From positions 1 through 31,368 of the forward strand of contig DXBR01000019.1 of assembly GCA_019116455.1 (NCBI GenBank): a stretch of 31,368 nucleotides of DNA, read 5' to 3'. Source of the stretch: Anaerobutyricum stercoris. GTDB lineage: Bacteria; Bacillota; Clostridia; Lachnospirales; Lachnospiraceae. Each line of letters begins with the position of its first letter. Positions within the stretch are counted from its first letter, which is position 1. Shown here piece by piece: positions 31,324-31,368 of this stretch. A model generated the notes under the pieces. The model was not told the DNA's origin. It saw only the letters and a list, made by a program, of their open reading frames with translations, and searched no databases. The translations under genes were made by a program, and so were the position numbers.

Positions 31324-31368
31324 ATGAAAGCACTTTTAGATTATGTAAGCACAGTAACAGACAGCAGA
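31324..31368 (+). CDS. Start of an unidentified gene, possibly an ISAs1-type transposase (partial)
   Basis: Only 15 codons are in the window: MKALLDYVSTVTDSR. A ribosome binding site (AGGAG) precedes the ATG. The pattern of a short hydrophobic start followed by D-x-R resembles the N-terminus of ISAs1-family transposases (a Y/F-x-x-I-x-DPR motif), but 15 residues are too few for a firm call. No terminal inverted repeat was recognised upstream. The gene is divergent from the thiamine operon. Confidence 0.35.
   Translation, partial: MKALLDYVSTVTDSR

Noticed and set aside
1..31368. CRISPR arrays, tRNA and rRNA genes
   Set aside because: No regularly spaced repeats with unique spacers, no tRNA cloverleaf with a GTTCGA-type T-loop and no rRNA-like segment were seen on either strand.

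Overview
The window reads as chromosomal DNA of an anaerobic, low-to-middling GC Gram-positive of the Clostridia, most likely Lachnospiraceae. This is inferred from strong AGGAGG ribosome binding sites, the clostridial atpBEFHAGDC gene order, an oxygen-sensitive ThiH-type thiazole pathway, a DUF896 protein, an AAA-ATPase/PD-(D/E)XK protein of the type common in gut anaerobes, and the codon style. No species can be named from the sequence alone. Functional calls rest on motifs and context read by eye; no database search was possible.

Layout. (1) 1-3099 is an accessory edge: the 3' end of a nucleotide-sugar isomerase gene, a short coupled ORF, about 600 bases with no gene, a centrally deleted IS4-type transposase and an AT-rich AAA-ATPase gene. 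(2) 3096-5774 holds a GC-richer FAD oxidoreductase, then a DUF896 protein and 5-formyl-THF cyclo-ligase behind their own promoter. (3) 5782-5945 looks like a free-standing small RNA gene: promoter, about 130 bases with two hairpins, U-tract terminator. (4) 6300-12993 is the complete F1Fo ATP synthase operon with promoter, a cluster of repeated upstream motifs and a terminator. (5) 13150-18439 is a carbohydrate cluster behind a consensus promoter: SorC-type regulator, glycerol-1-phosphate dehydrogenase (AraM/EgsA family), NagD-type HAD phosphatase, divergent RpiB-type isomerase and FGGY kinase. Its substrate is unknown and it has no transporter. (6) 18455-25351 is a 2-aminoethylphosphonate (AEP) uptake and degradation locus: RpiR-type regulator, ABC ATPase, fused double permease, lipoprotein binding protein, PhnW and PhnX. 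Matching 15-bp operator-like sites stand before the regulator gene and before the transport operon. (7) 25647-27008 is a MATE-type exporter. (8) 31179-27132 on the minus strand is a thiamine-thiazole operon (thiS, thiF, thiG, thiH, tenI) behind a promoter, a TPP riboswitch with terminator and a second terminator-like hairpin. (9) At the right edge a gene starts that may be an ISAs1-type transposase.

How it fits together. ATP synthase, folate salvage and thiazole synthesis are housekeeping functions. The AEP locus would import AEP and convert it, with pyruvate, to alanine, acetaldehyde and phosphate. The sugar cluster has the parts for phosphorylation, isomerisation, reduction or oxidation and dephosphorylation of a small sugar or polyol phosphate, but the order of steps cannot be read from the sequence. 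The least explained elements are non-coding: the putative small RNA after fthC, the GC-rich leader with a 21-bp palindrome before the AEP operon, the repeated TTTGTTTRA motifs at the atp promoter, and the tandem attenuator layout before thiS.
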